Shown: positions 24,401 to 35,327 of the stretch, piece after piece | How positions within the stretch are numbered: position 1 is the stretch's first letter | Layout of the letters: each line of letters begins with the position of its first letter | NCBI GenBank assembly: GCA_037042185.1 | Contig: JAXQJY010000031.1 | Span: forward strand, 1,426,001 to 1,490,000 | Length of the DNA: 64,000 bases | Origin: Sordariomycetes sp. S80-01Y | Lineage: Eukaryota; Ascomycota; Sordariomycetes | Reading direction: 5' to 3' | Made by a program: the position numbers and the translations under genes | Notes under the pieces: generated by a model | The model's database searches: none | The model's input: only the letters and a program-made list of their open reading frames with translations | What the model was told of the DNA's origin: nothing

Positions 24401-25998
24401 TTTCGACCGAAGAAAGGAAAGCGGAAAGACGATCCAACGTTTGGGCTGGGCGTCCGCGAAGTGCGAGTCGGCTCCGGAACATTAAGAGCCTTGGTCGCAA
24501 CAGGCTTTGAGGAAGAGGCGAGCTCCTTGTCAGCAGGCAGTTGTGATGTCGAGGCGTTTCTCTCGCGACGATGAGCAGTCCGGGGTGGCGCCAGGTCGTT
24601 CGACTCACTGCCTCGCCTCTCACTGGGGAGCGAAGTTGAAGATAGGTTACTGTGGACAATTGGCGCGGGGCTGAGCAGCTGAGACTGAATGTTCGGTGTC
24701 CCATCTCGACTGGGTCGCCTTGGAGTTGGAGGCTTGGTCGGAGACTGGATCGACTGATTGCGTGGCGAGAGAGTCGACTGCTTCTGGGGCGAAGATGTCG
24801 TTGAGCCGGAGTGAGACCGAGGAGTTGGGATTGAGGTCTTTTTCGTATCGCTTTTCTCATTCTTGGCACCGTCGTCGCTGGTCTTGCGAAATTTCTGTGA
24901 AGATTTCCGCGGTGGTGGGCTAGGGGGCGGCGGTGGTAGATGGCTGGCGTGCTTCTTCTCCTTCTTGACATTGCGATCTCCGTCTTTGACAGTTGAACTT
25001 GACGAAGAGGAAGTAAGAGACTCGCGAACAGCAGCCAAGCCTTGAGGATCGTTGATGATATCCACCTCGTTAGGGAAGCTACCAGCTCGTCTCCTTGTGA
25101 CAGGCGGTCTTGTCTGAGCAGGGCTGAGCTGTCGTCCTTTGGGACCAGTAAACCTGGCCGTTGCAGTAAACCCAGGGGATGCAGAAGACATTGACGTAGG
25201 GGTGGTGTCGCGACTGTAGGGCCCAGGACCTGGCGACCCGGAGAACTTTGTTGATGGGCTCAGGCTCAGTTGACTACTTAGCACGCTCGCAGGTGTTGGG
25301 GGAGGCAGGTCCTGGGTGGACAGCTTGAAGGGCAATTCGACATTCTGCGCGTAGGTTGGGTAGGTCGGTTCAGGCAGGTTGCGGTACCTATCAAGCTCGG
25401 GATAGATCATGGGGGATTGGGACAAACCCTGTGGCTCATAGGCATCGTTCAGGACGAGCTTGTCGGGACTCGCCGTCATGTAACGGCTGGCCTGGCCATC
25501 CTGGCGCTCAGGGACACCCCTAGGTCGCGAAAACGAGGAGGACTGTCCAGGAGTGGAGCCAGTCTCGCGAAGGGCCTCAGCATCCTGAGACACCAATGAT
25601 TGCTTCCTCCTAAGAACATTTCGACCCGGTTGAGTAGCATTGTCGTGAGATCGGCTTGAAGATGATGAACCTGATCCGGTTTGGGTGTGAGACCTTGCGC
25701 GGCTCGAGGCGGTGCTAGTTGACCCGGAAGATTGGTGGTCTAGAGATGGTCGACGAGCTGCTTGCGGCCTTCCTGCTTGCCGTGGTACCGAGGTGGGTTG
25801 AGGCACCCGACTAAAGCGGTTCTGCTGAGGGGGTGGTATGGAAGTCTTCAGGGAAGTATCGGCGTCGCTTTTCGTTTGACGAACTGCTGGCCTGGGAATG
25901 CCACCAGACGGAGACGTGGTGGGCTCGCTCGGCCTTCGCGTGCGCAATCCCTCATTTGGCCTGGCAGGAAGCCCATATCTTGTCCTGTTGGATGACAT
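21490..25998 (-). CDS. Large disordered protein with C-terminal methyltransferase-like domain
   Basis: Single-exon gene of 1502 residues. Roughly the first 1200 residues are low-complexity Ser/Pro/Arg/Lys-rich, with many SPxK-type and RRxS-type motifs of the kind phosphorylated by kinases. The last 300 residues form a class I SAM methyltransferase-like fold: a strand SILVIDGLG near 1230, a QIQYVSHLQKFPF/SFTSVVYRFPV region, and RRVLKPGGYLELS near 1327, typical of the Methyltransf_11 family. Motif I lacks a clean GxGxG (it reads DGLGNDD), so SAM binding and activity are uncertain. I cannot name a substrate. Fungal proteins with this architecture are generally uncharacterised. The start is the first ATG of the frame (MSSNRTRYGLPARPNEG). 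Confidence 0.9.
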   Translation of the reverse strand: MSSNRTRYGLPARPNEGLRTRRPSEPTTSPSGGIPRPAVRQTKSDADTSLKTSIPPPQQNRFSRVPQPTSVPRQAGRPQAARRPSLDHQSSGSTSTASSRARSHTQTGSGSSSSSRSHDNATQPGRNVLRRKQSLVSQDAEALRETGSTPGQSSSFSRPRGVPERQDGQASRYMTASPDKLVLNDAYEPQGLSQSPMIYPELDRYRNLPEPTYPTYAQNVELPFKLSTQDLPPPTPASVLSSQLSLSPSTKFSGSPGPGPYSRDTTPTSMSSASPGFTATARFTGPKGRQLSPAQTRPPVTRRRAGSFPNEVDIINDPQGLAAVRESLTSSSSSSTVKDGDRNVKKEKKHASHLPPPPPSPPPRKSSQKFRKTSDDGAKNEKSDTKKTSIPTPRSHSGSTTSSPQKQSTLSPRNQSIQSPTKPPTPRRPSRDGTPNIQSQLLSPAPIVHSNLSSTSLPSERRGSESNDLAPPRTAHRRERNASTSQLPADKELASSSKPVATKALNVPEPTRTSRTPSPNVGSSFRFPFFGRKKPATESPSKSKKETKEKKPLRKGPAAGTGHEGYGKLGAVRRRSGSSNLSRGFGDKQTSQESLVSNDPFFADRMNPVVIAGGSVVENRNASSELTRTESNQSLPMSRPSTDSRLGDDISTSISGSRNTLWPSPSIPGPSTAASSRRPSESSDSEGTGVRPTLAFRRSIQRMGTSPENSMRLPQPIKTGGVASSPMTSFDTSIMSDESHMEIQREISRGRDPVHPAPKKLVKRERSPRKWNLFGRSQSKTPKKTEKDPVPAPEEKKPVAFYTMIDSSEQDLAPGLEIRDVLRNADVYHGTPQHSTPDLHSAGWQTPEIPMPAQRHSPKKFFHNPDPMAQIESIKHQVIPPPPQNAPPAAVPAPLQPQSRPSRLQQVGRIPAVVSSRQEAASPKSFSRPFRASLQRAAEPSEHLDPESIAKGPSPTGQPDSTPDLTMGASTAETADSVTRCSSSCKSGAREDEEQEQQHKEFLRFSPRKNSEATVESSSSSGLFPLSTNATAVIPHPHDPPAEDEIWNEYDDLLEDDRPPPSATSSKGIPFHLETYHSKLGKEKVMESPTLAPDKAASRVASAHSLAPTASSCYSQDMTERIRNAFQPHPSPKSPPMSQDIQTPDLQPDEHVWPTSAPRPQRSLSPIKERNSDTSCSSSENESPLSQVNLRVGSMTVSKWLTFGHVLFSDVRHDLVADETEKARDLKSRSILVIDGLGNDDWSFYAAETYPGATFYNLSPRAPLPTELQSSPKLPLTPPNHHQIQYVSHLQKFPFAPQSFTSVVYRFPVAAPESHYRNILNEARRVLKPGGYLELSILDVDLNSMGPRGRRAARQLKERIHAANPDTSLASTADLIVKLIGHAGFYDVKAARVGVPVATPITRSHNSSKAQRRGAAGKKNQPSLSEMMSDDSDKADENITKMVARVGRWWYNRCYESAAEPDSSAPASIWGDKSLIRECEEFGTSLKLMVCCGRAPERVLSV

Positions 25999-28900
25999 GT
26001 CGTTCCAACCTTACCAGCCGATCCTGAACCACACATGTCCTTCATGGAACTATTATTGCATGATCTGACCAACAGTTCTGATGGTTGAAGTATAGTCAGT
26101 CGCAGATGAACCCAAGTTAGACTGTGGCAGCCGAACGAACCGCGCGAGCTGGAGAAAGGGGTGAAGCTTGTTGTGAAGTTGCTCGAGATCACAGCACGCC
26201 TAGCGATATGTAGCAGTATTGCACGGATGCTCTGACTTGAGGGATGCTCCACCAAAGACCGTTGCCAGTCGGGATGCAATCCAAGATCTAAGTAACAAAA
26301 AGAAACAAAAGACGCTCAGTGTGTGATTGAGAACAGAAGGTCGAGAATATGAGACCGAGAGAACTCATCGGTCGTTGCGAGATCGTCCGTGAATGTGCGT
26401 GCGGCCAGATCGACCAGGGACCAGGGTGAAGCAAACAGAAGGCTCCGCGGCTGTCGACGACCTGGAGCTAGACCAAGCTGGTGGTGGCCCCAAATGATGG
26501 AGGGCGATAGGTGGAGGGTTGGGAGAAGAATTCGCGTTTGGGTGTCGACTTTTGGCGCCGGACAGGGGCTCCGCGTAGTTGAGGTGATTAGCAGCGTGAT
26601 TCTGCAGTGACAGACGCACCCTGGGTTCCTTGTGGCAAGAGGAGGGGTTACACGGGCCAGAGAGAAAATTTGCAGAGAGGAAAGCGAGAACAGCAGCGGC
26701 CACTTGGGGAAAGTCGAAAGGAGGAAAAAGGAGAGATGAAGTGCGGTTTCGATGGCTTGGGGTTGGTAGTATTTAGGAGAGGTCAGGATGCGCCTTGGTG
26801 GGCAACGAGTGGACGTTGAGCATCGCGGAGAGCTGCAAGTACCTGATAGCCCGAGCCAAGGTACGAGTACTTGTCCCAGAGAGCGAGACCCCTGCGACAG
26901 TTAGCATCTGCAGAGGAAGTGCCTTCCTGGAGTCGCCGATGCAGGACTGACGATTGGGCAACGGGGCGACTTGTTCCTGCTGGCTTACTGGGGATCTATT
27001 GACTCACCTTACCAACTGCATAGGCGCACAGTGAAGGATCCGTCGAGATGGAACTGCTTTCCTGAGGGCAGCCCGGAACTTGCATGAGTTGTCGTCCAAC
27101 TGGAAGCCCAGAGAGGCAGAGTCAACAGCGATTGGGCATCAAGCCCTGGCAACGACGCCGCTCAGAGTCGCAACAAGCGCCCCGGCGGCTTGTCGTAGGT
27201 GGGGTTGCCGATGGCTGGTTTTCCAGTGGGAGCAGACTGCCTGCTTGCGCCTCAGAAGGGACGCCAAACAGACCCTGCTAGAGTTGCTAGACGTGGGCCT
27301 TCTAGGCTCGAGCCGTCACGGCAAGCGGGCCTTCCCCTCCTCCCACCAGCCAGTCCCGTTGTGGGATCAAGCTTGATAAGGCCTAAGCTGTTGATTTGAG
27401 AGGGAGGCTAAGCAGCGTCCCGCATGGGGTCGACTGTGAAGTACGGAGCAGTGCTGAGAAGCGTCTCGCCAAAATCGCTCTGCGGAGCTCATTCCCTCAC
27501 CGACCACGAGGCAGCGGCCAGCGCCTTGCGCGTGGTGTCTCGAAGTGAAGCAATTCTCCGTCCATAGTCAAGATAGTGTCTTGGTTGGTGCCGGGCGCCA
27601 TGGGACGGCAGCCAGCATCTGTCGCTGCGTGTCTCTGTTGTACAGCCAATGTCTCACTGAAGGGACTCCGACAGGCCAATCTTGCTTCGGGGACGGCATG
27701 TCTCGTCGCCGGCTCTCTAGCTGCTGCATGCATGTCTGGGTTGATGCGCCTTTTGGGGGCTGGAGGGCTGGACAGGGATCGACGTTGGCCCACAATCATA
27801 TCCTTGTCCACACCCTTAGCAAGGGTCTGAGCTGGTGTCGAGGATATTGAAGGGTGACGACGTCGCGGAGTATTCACTGTCGTTGCTCGCTTGGTTGCGC
27901 TGTGCTCGTGGGGCTGTCTGTGATGGGAGACGCTGGGGATGATGGGACCGCCATCAATGGCGACAATGGGAGTTGAGGCGGGAGTCCTGATCGGCCGCTC
28001 CTGCTCGGCGCTGGTTCAAGGCAGCCACCCTTCGACTTGGCCTGCCATTTCTCTGAACGGCTATTGGTTGTTGGTCTCACACTTCCTGCCCTTTGGCGGC
28101 TATCTATTTTGATTCGACCATGAGCGCCGATTTAAGCCCAATCAGCGGTCAACTCAAGCCCCGCCGCAACAGACCTGGGGAAGAAGCCGCGTCCACAACA
28201 CTTCAAGTTTCGACGGTCCTGGATCTTCCCTGCTGATGATACCTGATCGCTGCATGTCTCTCGCTCGTTGAGGTTCGCAGGACCGCGCATGCGGTTCTGT
28301 ATGGTTACACACCCCCAGAAATGGCATTCGAAAAGTCTTTCTGCCACTGCAATACCGACGCACGGATGTTCTAATGAGAGAAATGGGTTGTGACCGCCAA
28401 TCTGACGACATCGGTAATAGAATCGCCGCGACCCCTCGTGACCTCTTAAGACGTGCCTTGACGATAGAGACGCGGCCAGCTCCTCGGCCTGGTATAAGCA
28501 GCCCATCATGATAGAGCATGTCGAGAGGCAAACAACAAAAATAGCATCTACATGCAGGTCCTCTCAGTGGGTACTCCCCTCGCCTGCTGGAGGCTCCGAG
28601 GTCGACGGCCCCAGGCGACACTTCAACGCCTCAAGGTCGGTCAAGCAACTGCAATGCTGTCATCGCCGCTTCTGCCCTTGCGAAGCTGAACTGCATGCAG
28701 ACTGCGCCCGTGGACTGGACGCGATGCCGTGGCTGACATGCACAATGACAAGCCAAGCGTTGCTCCGCCACAGCATCTCGGGAGCGAGGCTTGACGTGGC
28801 AGCTACCTTGTGGCTGGGACCGCCGGCGGTCGACTGAGAAGCTCTTGTGGCTGAAGGCCCTCCCTGCTGGGGATCACCTGGCATCCTTGCTCGTCACTTT

Positions 28901-31791
28901 TTCCCGTTGTCAAAGTACCGGTACATGTTCGTATTCTTCAGGCGACGCCTGTTTTAGTTGTGAAGAGCTGGGTGACAACTCATCACTCAGCAACAACTTC
29001 GCCATCGACTTCAACGCATCTCTGGCACCAACAACTGACTTTCAACTCGTGATTTCGAAATATTCCCTCCCGATTCTCCAATAGCGGCAGTCAGACCGCG
29101 ATTAACAGGGGTTGCCCGTCTGTCTCTCACTTCGGGCTCGTGATTGGCCATCCCTCACTCCTCCACGAGCCGCCTCGACATGCCTCGACGACGAATCGCA
29201 CTTGGAAACTCTCGATCCCAGACACCCTCTCTTTTGCGCGCACATCCACATCCACTCACGTGCGGGAGGATGATATCGTGGCTCGTAGACGGGCGTACGT
29301 TATTGTCATGTCAGCTATCAGCTTGTGCGCGGCCCGTTGTTGGAGATAAGACGAGCCCATTTTCTTGGTCACTGAGACCCGTTATGGCCCTTCAACGAGT
29401 CCAATGAGACAGCTTTAGCGCGGGATCGGATGAAGTGTACAGAGGGTGAGATTTAGGCGCCGCCATGCGCCGCTAGTCGGCGAGTCAAGCTGCCTTGGAG
29501 AATCTATTATCTTGGAAGCTCATCATGTCGATGCTCTGCCACTGCCTTACTGACAAATGACGGGTAGTAAATCTGCCATTCTTCTCCGAAGACTCGGGCC
29601 GTGTTTTTGCGACGAGTGATGCAGAGCGCGCTCAGACAAAGCTGAGCGTCCCGTGACCACCAACTCACAGGACGTCTAGCAAGCTCACGGCCACTCGTCC
29701 AGCATCCTCCATGGATGCATTCCGTCTTCACACCGCTCAGTCCCGTGCCAGTCTCGGTCACAAGATCTGATCGCCAAGTTTGATCTTGTCCGAAATGGCT
29801 CGCTTCAAGGTTTTGATCCTGCGAGACCCGAGTAGTCATCCACTCCCCTGCCATTATTAAGCGCCCACTCTCCGCAACAATCAACGAAACACTCCATGCT
29901 CCATGCCTATTGCACTTTCGCAGACCGATTGTCGGCCTAGTGGCCGAAGTGGATATGTCAACGGCCTCTCCCGTTTCACATGACCTAGTGAGATCGCCTT
30001 CAACCAGTCCCCATCAAGGGATCTTAAGAATGCCAGTCATGGGGCCCAAAGGCCGAGATTCGGGCCTTGAGGGGACGGGCCGATGACGAGGGTCGGCCGA
30101 TATTGCTGTTCGCGATGTAACGGGCTGTTGACAATGAGGGCATCGCCTACGGATTCAGCTCGCTGGGTGATGAGTCTAGGAGATTTTGGGAAATCTGTTC
30201 CGGGACCGGTGAGTTAGTGCTCTTTGCCGTGTTCCACTCCTTCCAGATCTGATGTTTAAACCTTCCGAGTGGACGTTGTATAGAAGCACTTCTGGTCGAC
30301 CAGGGGTTGACCCAACGAAATTCTCAGCTTAGGCTGTTGTCGGAGCAAATCTGAAGTGAGGTGCAGACTGAACAGAGTTTGAGGAACTTGATGACTCCTT
30401 GGAGACCATCTATTTCTACAAGAAAATTCGAATTCGAGCACTTAGTTGCAACCTGCACACAAGTCAATCTCCCAAAAGGGGGCCAGAGTGTAACACAGCC
30501 CAGCATTACAACCCCCATCATCTTGCGCGTTCTACATCGGAACCGAAGCTTCCCTAATTTTGAACAGTGTTGGCAGCTAGATCTACATCTGCCCGGATGA
30601 CACGTTCCAAAGCCTACAGCTTGAGACTATTCAGCAGAAAGGAAGGGTTTTCTTCCAAACAACACCAGCTGGCTGCGCAACGGAGTCCAGCAGTGAAACG
30701 ATCTTCAAGTGGGCTAAAGATACGCCAGGCTCTGCAAGCGAGGGTCATTAATAAGCGATTCGGAGCGTGTCGTGAGAGCTCGCTGGAAGCTTGGTCTCGT
30801 CTCTGACCTGTGGTAAGCTGTACAGTTGGGGCAACGACCGAGGCTGAAGTAAATAAAAAAGCCTCATGCTGCGCTTTCCGGTGAAGAACCCCATTATCGC
30901 AAAGTGAACCCGTCTTAAGCATAAAACGACACTGCCAAGAATGCCTACTTTTCTCACATAAACAAGGTCGGAAGACCATGGAGTCTGTCTACACCTACGG
31001 CGGCCAAATTCCACCCAAGCCTCGTGTTGAGACTTCATTTTCGTAACGGTCCTAGTTCGTTCTCCAGCAACCAGAGCCTGGGCACGGTTAGTATATCAAA
31101 CAAGACTCCAAATGTCGACTTTCTTGTTCTAGAGACCCCGAGCGCTACAAACATACTATCATAACCACGTTTGATGGCGACTGGGTTGAGTAGAATCAGA
31201 ACAGACTGAACGGTTCGAAATGTGACGTGCATAATCCCGCAGATTCCCTTGCCAAACTTGACCAAAATTTCCTGCCCATCTGATGGTCATTGAGCTGTCT
31301 GACAAATACAGATACATGATAATTGATCGAGCCTGCTCATAAAGTGATCTCGTCCATAGTCCATCGCCAGCGGTTCCCGGGTTGGCCCTGATAACAAATC
31401 AGAAGATGGAATACAAGTAGCACGGAACCACGGCCGGTGCTTCTTGTGTTACCGAGCAACTACACACTCAAAATGCTCTTTTGATCTCCAATTACAAAGA
31501 ACGAGCTCTGAAGATTTCCGCCCGATACCCACATTCACCAACAATTCAAGGGAAAGACGCGATGTGTTCATCGCGTGGCCCTTGAGGGGACATTAACCAT
31601 CACTAGGGGGTTGTTAATTACAAAAAAAACCACCAAGACTGGGTTGAACGTACCACCTCGGCTTGTGATGGGTCGTGGAGTGCAGCTCTCAAGTCAAAGT
31701 GCCCGAGTGTCACCACGGCGCGATCGTGTTGGTTGCGACAGCGGAAGCGCAGGCCTCAGCTTAATCGAAAGGTTCATGCCCAGCTGAACAA
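25999..31791. other. Gene desert of 5.8 kb
   Basis: Upstream of the methyltransferase-like gene and downstream of the F-box gene. Numerous short frames on both strands, none with a family motif, signal peptide or convincing introns. The part near 26,000-27,000 probably holds the leader and promoter of the minus-strand gene. From about 30,200 to 31,700 composition is AT-richer. No terminal repeats or transposase motifs were noticed. Confidence 0.45.
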
Positions 31792-32376
31792 TCAAGTTGA
31801 CGAAAGGATCGCCCGAGGTTTGCGTCTGACCTCGATGTCCCAGAATTTCGTCCTTCGCTCATTATCTTTCCAAATACTGATAAGCTCATGATTCGCGTCC
31901 TGCTCAATGAAGTAGCACTTCGGACACTGCCTCTTCAAATTCTTGCTGAAAAGATTGGTGGCCTTCGTCCACTCCGCATCATGGTTCTTGTCCCAAAACT
32001 CATTCCTAAACCTGTCCGCTTTCTCCTTCCAGTACGAGGCGCGGCGGGGCAGCCACTTCATGCAGTCGACGCAGAGCTGACGGGAGCGAGCGGGACGACC
32101 ACCAGGAAGATAAGGGGAGCATTGCAGTAGAAGCTTCTCCAGACCGCCGCAAGGACAGGCTGGAAGATAAGAGCTATTGCATTTCCATTTGAGGGACGCA
32201 TTCCAAGGGGCGCAGTGAGCGTTGAACCGCGGGACCTCGAGGGGTTCGAGGGTGTGAAGTTTCAGAAGCTCTTTGCACGACAGAGCTAGGGCGATACGGT
32301 CGTTGGGGGTGCAAGAGGTGAAAATCAGCAGCTGGATTTCGCGAGGGAGGTTGATGAGAATGGATTCCTGCTTCAC
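31792..32376 (-). CDS. F-box protein
   Basis: A 194-residue frame whose residues about 6-40 match an F-box (ILINLPREIQLLIF, then DRIALALSCKELLKLH), the segment that docks on Skp1 in SCF ubiquitin ligases. The rest contains paired cysteines (CPCGG, CVDCMKW, CPKCYF), as in many fungus-specific F-box proteins, suggesting a zinc-stabilised substrate domain. An alternative longer model adds an exon at 32590-32718: a GTGAGT donor at 32589 and TTAG acceptor at 32392 join MLPKD to ACREAVKQESILINLP in phase 0. I kept the shorter start because an F-box near the N-terminus is usual for this class. The substrate is unknown. Confidence 0.8.
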   Translation of the reverse strand: MKQESILINLPREIQLLIFTSCTPNDRIALALSCKELLKLHTLEPLEVPRFNAHCAPWNASLKWKCNSSYLPACPCGGLEKLLLQCSPYLPGGRPARSRQLCVDCMKWLPRRASYWKEKADRFRNEFWDKNHDAEWTKATNLFSKNLKRQCPKCYFIEQDANHELISIWKDNERRTKFWDIEVRRKPRAILSST

Positions 32377-33681
32377 GGCTTCACGGCAGGCCTAATACTG
32401 TTAGCTAGAGCTCTGACGAACGTAGAATAATTATAGGAACAAGCGAGACGAGAGGTGCTTAGGATGGCATTGTTCAGCTTAGTAGTGGATCCGCTTAGCC
32501 AATACTATGTAGTGGCCGGCGAGCAGATGCGACGCCCCAGACTTGCAGAGAACAAATTTCCGCCATGGTTTGTGTGTTGGTATACTCACATCTTTCGGCA
32601 GCATAAACTTCGACCATTCATGACAACGGTACTTCAAATCCGCATCACCTCTTCCAAAGCGAAGCGACCGAGTCGACCTACGAGACTCATCGGAAAACTG
32701 GCCGAGGGCCCGATGCATCGGTGGCCGGCGCTTGTGCTGCACCCTGTGCAGTCGCTTAAGAGGATTCGGCGTCGCCCTTGATGAGTGCCTTTATCTAGAA
32801 TCGAGAAGGTCCAAAGAGACGATAAGCGGCTATTGATGGCGATGGCAGTTGAGAAGAGGTTGATGGAAGAAGTGGATGCCACTTTTGGAGTTGGTCTGGT
32901 CGTCGAATGTGAGGGGCAGTGGCGAATCAAAGCGCGTGTCTGGACAAGACATGACCCAATCCTCGTCTTCCATACAAAAAAGCAAATTGCGGGCTGATCT
33001 GGTATGAGATAAATGCATGCACAAAAGCAACAGCTATCCCAGTGAGGTGAGCTAAGGTGAAGTTGAGGGAGGCACGTGACGTTGAAGGGTCTCCACCGTG
33101 CTTGCATCTGGGTGACATAAAGCTTAGAGCATCGAGACTACAGCGACTGACACACTTGACTCGCATTACGCAGTCCTGCAACATTCATGGCATTTCCAAT
33201 TGAGCAGAGAAACACATAACGTTAATACCGTCTGGGACACGTTAAAAATGACAGATGGGTTTGATCTAGGTCCCCAATAAGATAGTGACCCGCCATGTTC
33301 AGGGGCACCTCATACAAGCTGCCAGTGCACTTTGGGTGCTACCGAACTGACTCAGCCCACAAGAGCGTGACCTGGGTATATTGTTACTCAGAATAAAATG
33401 CCTATAATGTCAGAGTGTGTCTTTGGAGTTTGGTAGTAGCTTTTCTCTCTGTTTCACTTCACTAACCGATGCTCTTCGTTGTATCGCTCTCCTTTTCTGT
33501 CAAGCTCAACAGATTTCAATTCGACCCCCTGTCGCCTGCGGCTCCACCTAAGGCCCCGCGACGCGTCAAACCAACGGTAGGCGCGTCTCATGGACGCGTT
33601 CCTCTTCGACCCTCAACTTCGAGATACCTAAACCATTCGAAGCCTTGATACTGGACATTTCGAAGCCCAGCAACCGCCAAA
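32377..33681. other. Divergent promoter region between F-box gene and PRI2
   Basis: Contains the possible extra upstream exon of the F-box gene (32590-32718, minus strand). Otherwise no supported gene. The last 250 nt before PRI2 are pyrimidine-rich, as expected of a start region. Confidence 0.45.
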
Positions 33682-35327
33682 ATGCTGCGTCAAAGCCATG
33701 ACCGCATCGACCCGAAGCGACGCAACGTCGTCGACTACCGCAAAAAGCAGTTCGGGACGCCGCAGTACAAAGACACAAACTACCCCTATCGCCTCAACTT
33801 CTATGCTGATGCGCCGACGGCGGACATCACGCTCGAGCAGTTCGAACAATGGGCCATTGATCGCCTGAGGGGTAAGTCAAAGAATCCTTGGGGTATTCCA
33901 AGTCTGACAGGGTTGCAGTGCTGGGCGAACTCGAAGCCTGCTCCTTTCGCAACCGATCACCAGCTGAAACCGCGAGCCACATGAAGCCCATCCTCGACAA
34001 GTACCTGCCCCTGGACTCCAACTCATCTTCAGGATCGAAGCTCTCTCTGCAAAGACAGAAAGATCACTACAGTCACTTCATCCTCCGACTGGCTTTCTCC
34101 TCAACCGAAGACCTGCGCCGACGGTTCAGCCGCGTTGAAACAATGCTTTTCCGTATGCGGTTCCAGAACGATGACCTCAGCGAGCGTGCAGCTTTTGTAG
34201 CTGGGTTGAATTTGGATTGGTGGGAACCGGTGACGGAGCAGGAGAAGGAGGAGTTTGCTGAAGAGCTGGCGGCTATGTTGCCGTACAAACGGACGACCGA
34301 AGACGAGAATTGGTTCAAGGTCGATTGGGAGCGCGTTCCGGATCTGGTTGAGCAAAGAAGAGTGTTCCTCAAGTATGGAAAGGCATATGTCCCTGGGAGA
34401 GAGCAATCCAGCATGGTGGTCGCAGAGTTCACATCACGCCTGGAAAGGCAATTAGAAGTAAGCGTTCTTTTACTCCGGGCCTACATCATAGCTGACCGAG
34501 ACAGTTGACCGCCCGCGCTCTTCCACGCCTGGACGAAGACGACCGTCTAACTCCCATCCTTAACCACCTGTCCAAGAATTTCATTACCCCCGACTCTGCC
34601 TACTCCTCCAACACCGCCGCACCCTCGGGAGCCCAGATCACAGCTGCCAACATTGACAACCTATCCCAGCATTTTCCAGCTTGCATGTCGCATCTTCACC
34701 GCTCTCTCCGTCGCGACGCTCACCTCAAGCACTTCGGCCGCCTCCAGTACACGCTGTTCCTCAAGGGCATCGGTCTGAACCTGGAAGAGTGTCTTGTTTT
34801 CTGGCGCCAGGCCTTCCACAAGAAGACTGACGATGAGTTCAACAAGGAGTACAGGTATAATGTGCGACACACGTACGGTGATGTGGGAGGCGACGCAAAC
34901 AGACGGGGTGGAGGGTACAGTCCGTTCAGCTGTCAGAAGATCTTAACGGAGCATCCACCCGGTCCAGGGGAGGCGCACGGGTGTCCGTATAGGCATTTCA
35001 ACATGGAGAATCTGACGACCCTGGTGAACCAGATGGGAGTCACAGATCGGGGTGTGCTGAGCGGGATAAAGGAGGATAAGGATAATCAGAAGTACCATAT
35101 GGCGTGCAACCGGTAAGGACCCTGCCCCAACGCTGCTGTTGAAGCTTCGCTAACAAAGCAACAGAGTCTTCGAGCATGTTCACAAGCAGGAGATCCGCAA
35201 AGCCAAAGACCAAGGCGTCATGTCCGCCAACCAACTCGAGACCATTGTCCATCCAAACGAGTACTTCAAGCGCAGCTACCTCCTCAAGAATTTGGATAGG
35301 GAGACCGATGTCAAGATGGAGGAGTGA
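33682..35327 (+). CDS. PRI2: DNA primase large subunit
   Basis: Four exons (33682-33871, 33919-34457, 34505-35112, 35165-35327) give 499 residues. The protein is the regulatory large subunit of primase, which with the small subunit and DNA polymerase alpha makes RNA-DNA primers at replication origins and forks. The four cysteines that hold the C-terminal [4Fe-4S] cluster are at 303, 386, 403 and 444; the spacing of 83, 17 and 41 closely follows that in human and yeast PRI2. Other family landmarks are YPYRLNFY near the N-terminus, the HFGRLQYTLFLKGIGL stretch, and GYSPFSCQKIL. The start ATG lies in a strong context (CAAAATG). All three introns are 47-52 nt. An essential single-copy housekeeping gene. 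Confidence 0.97.
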
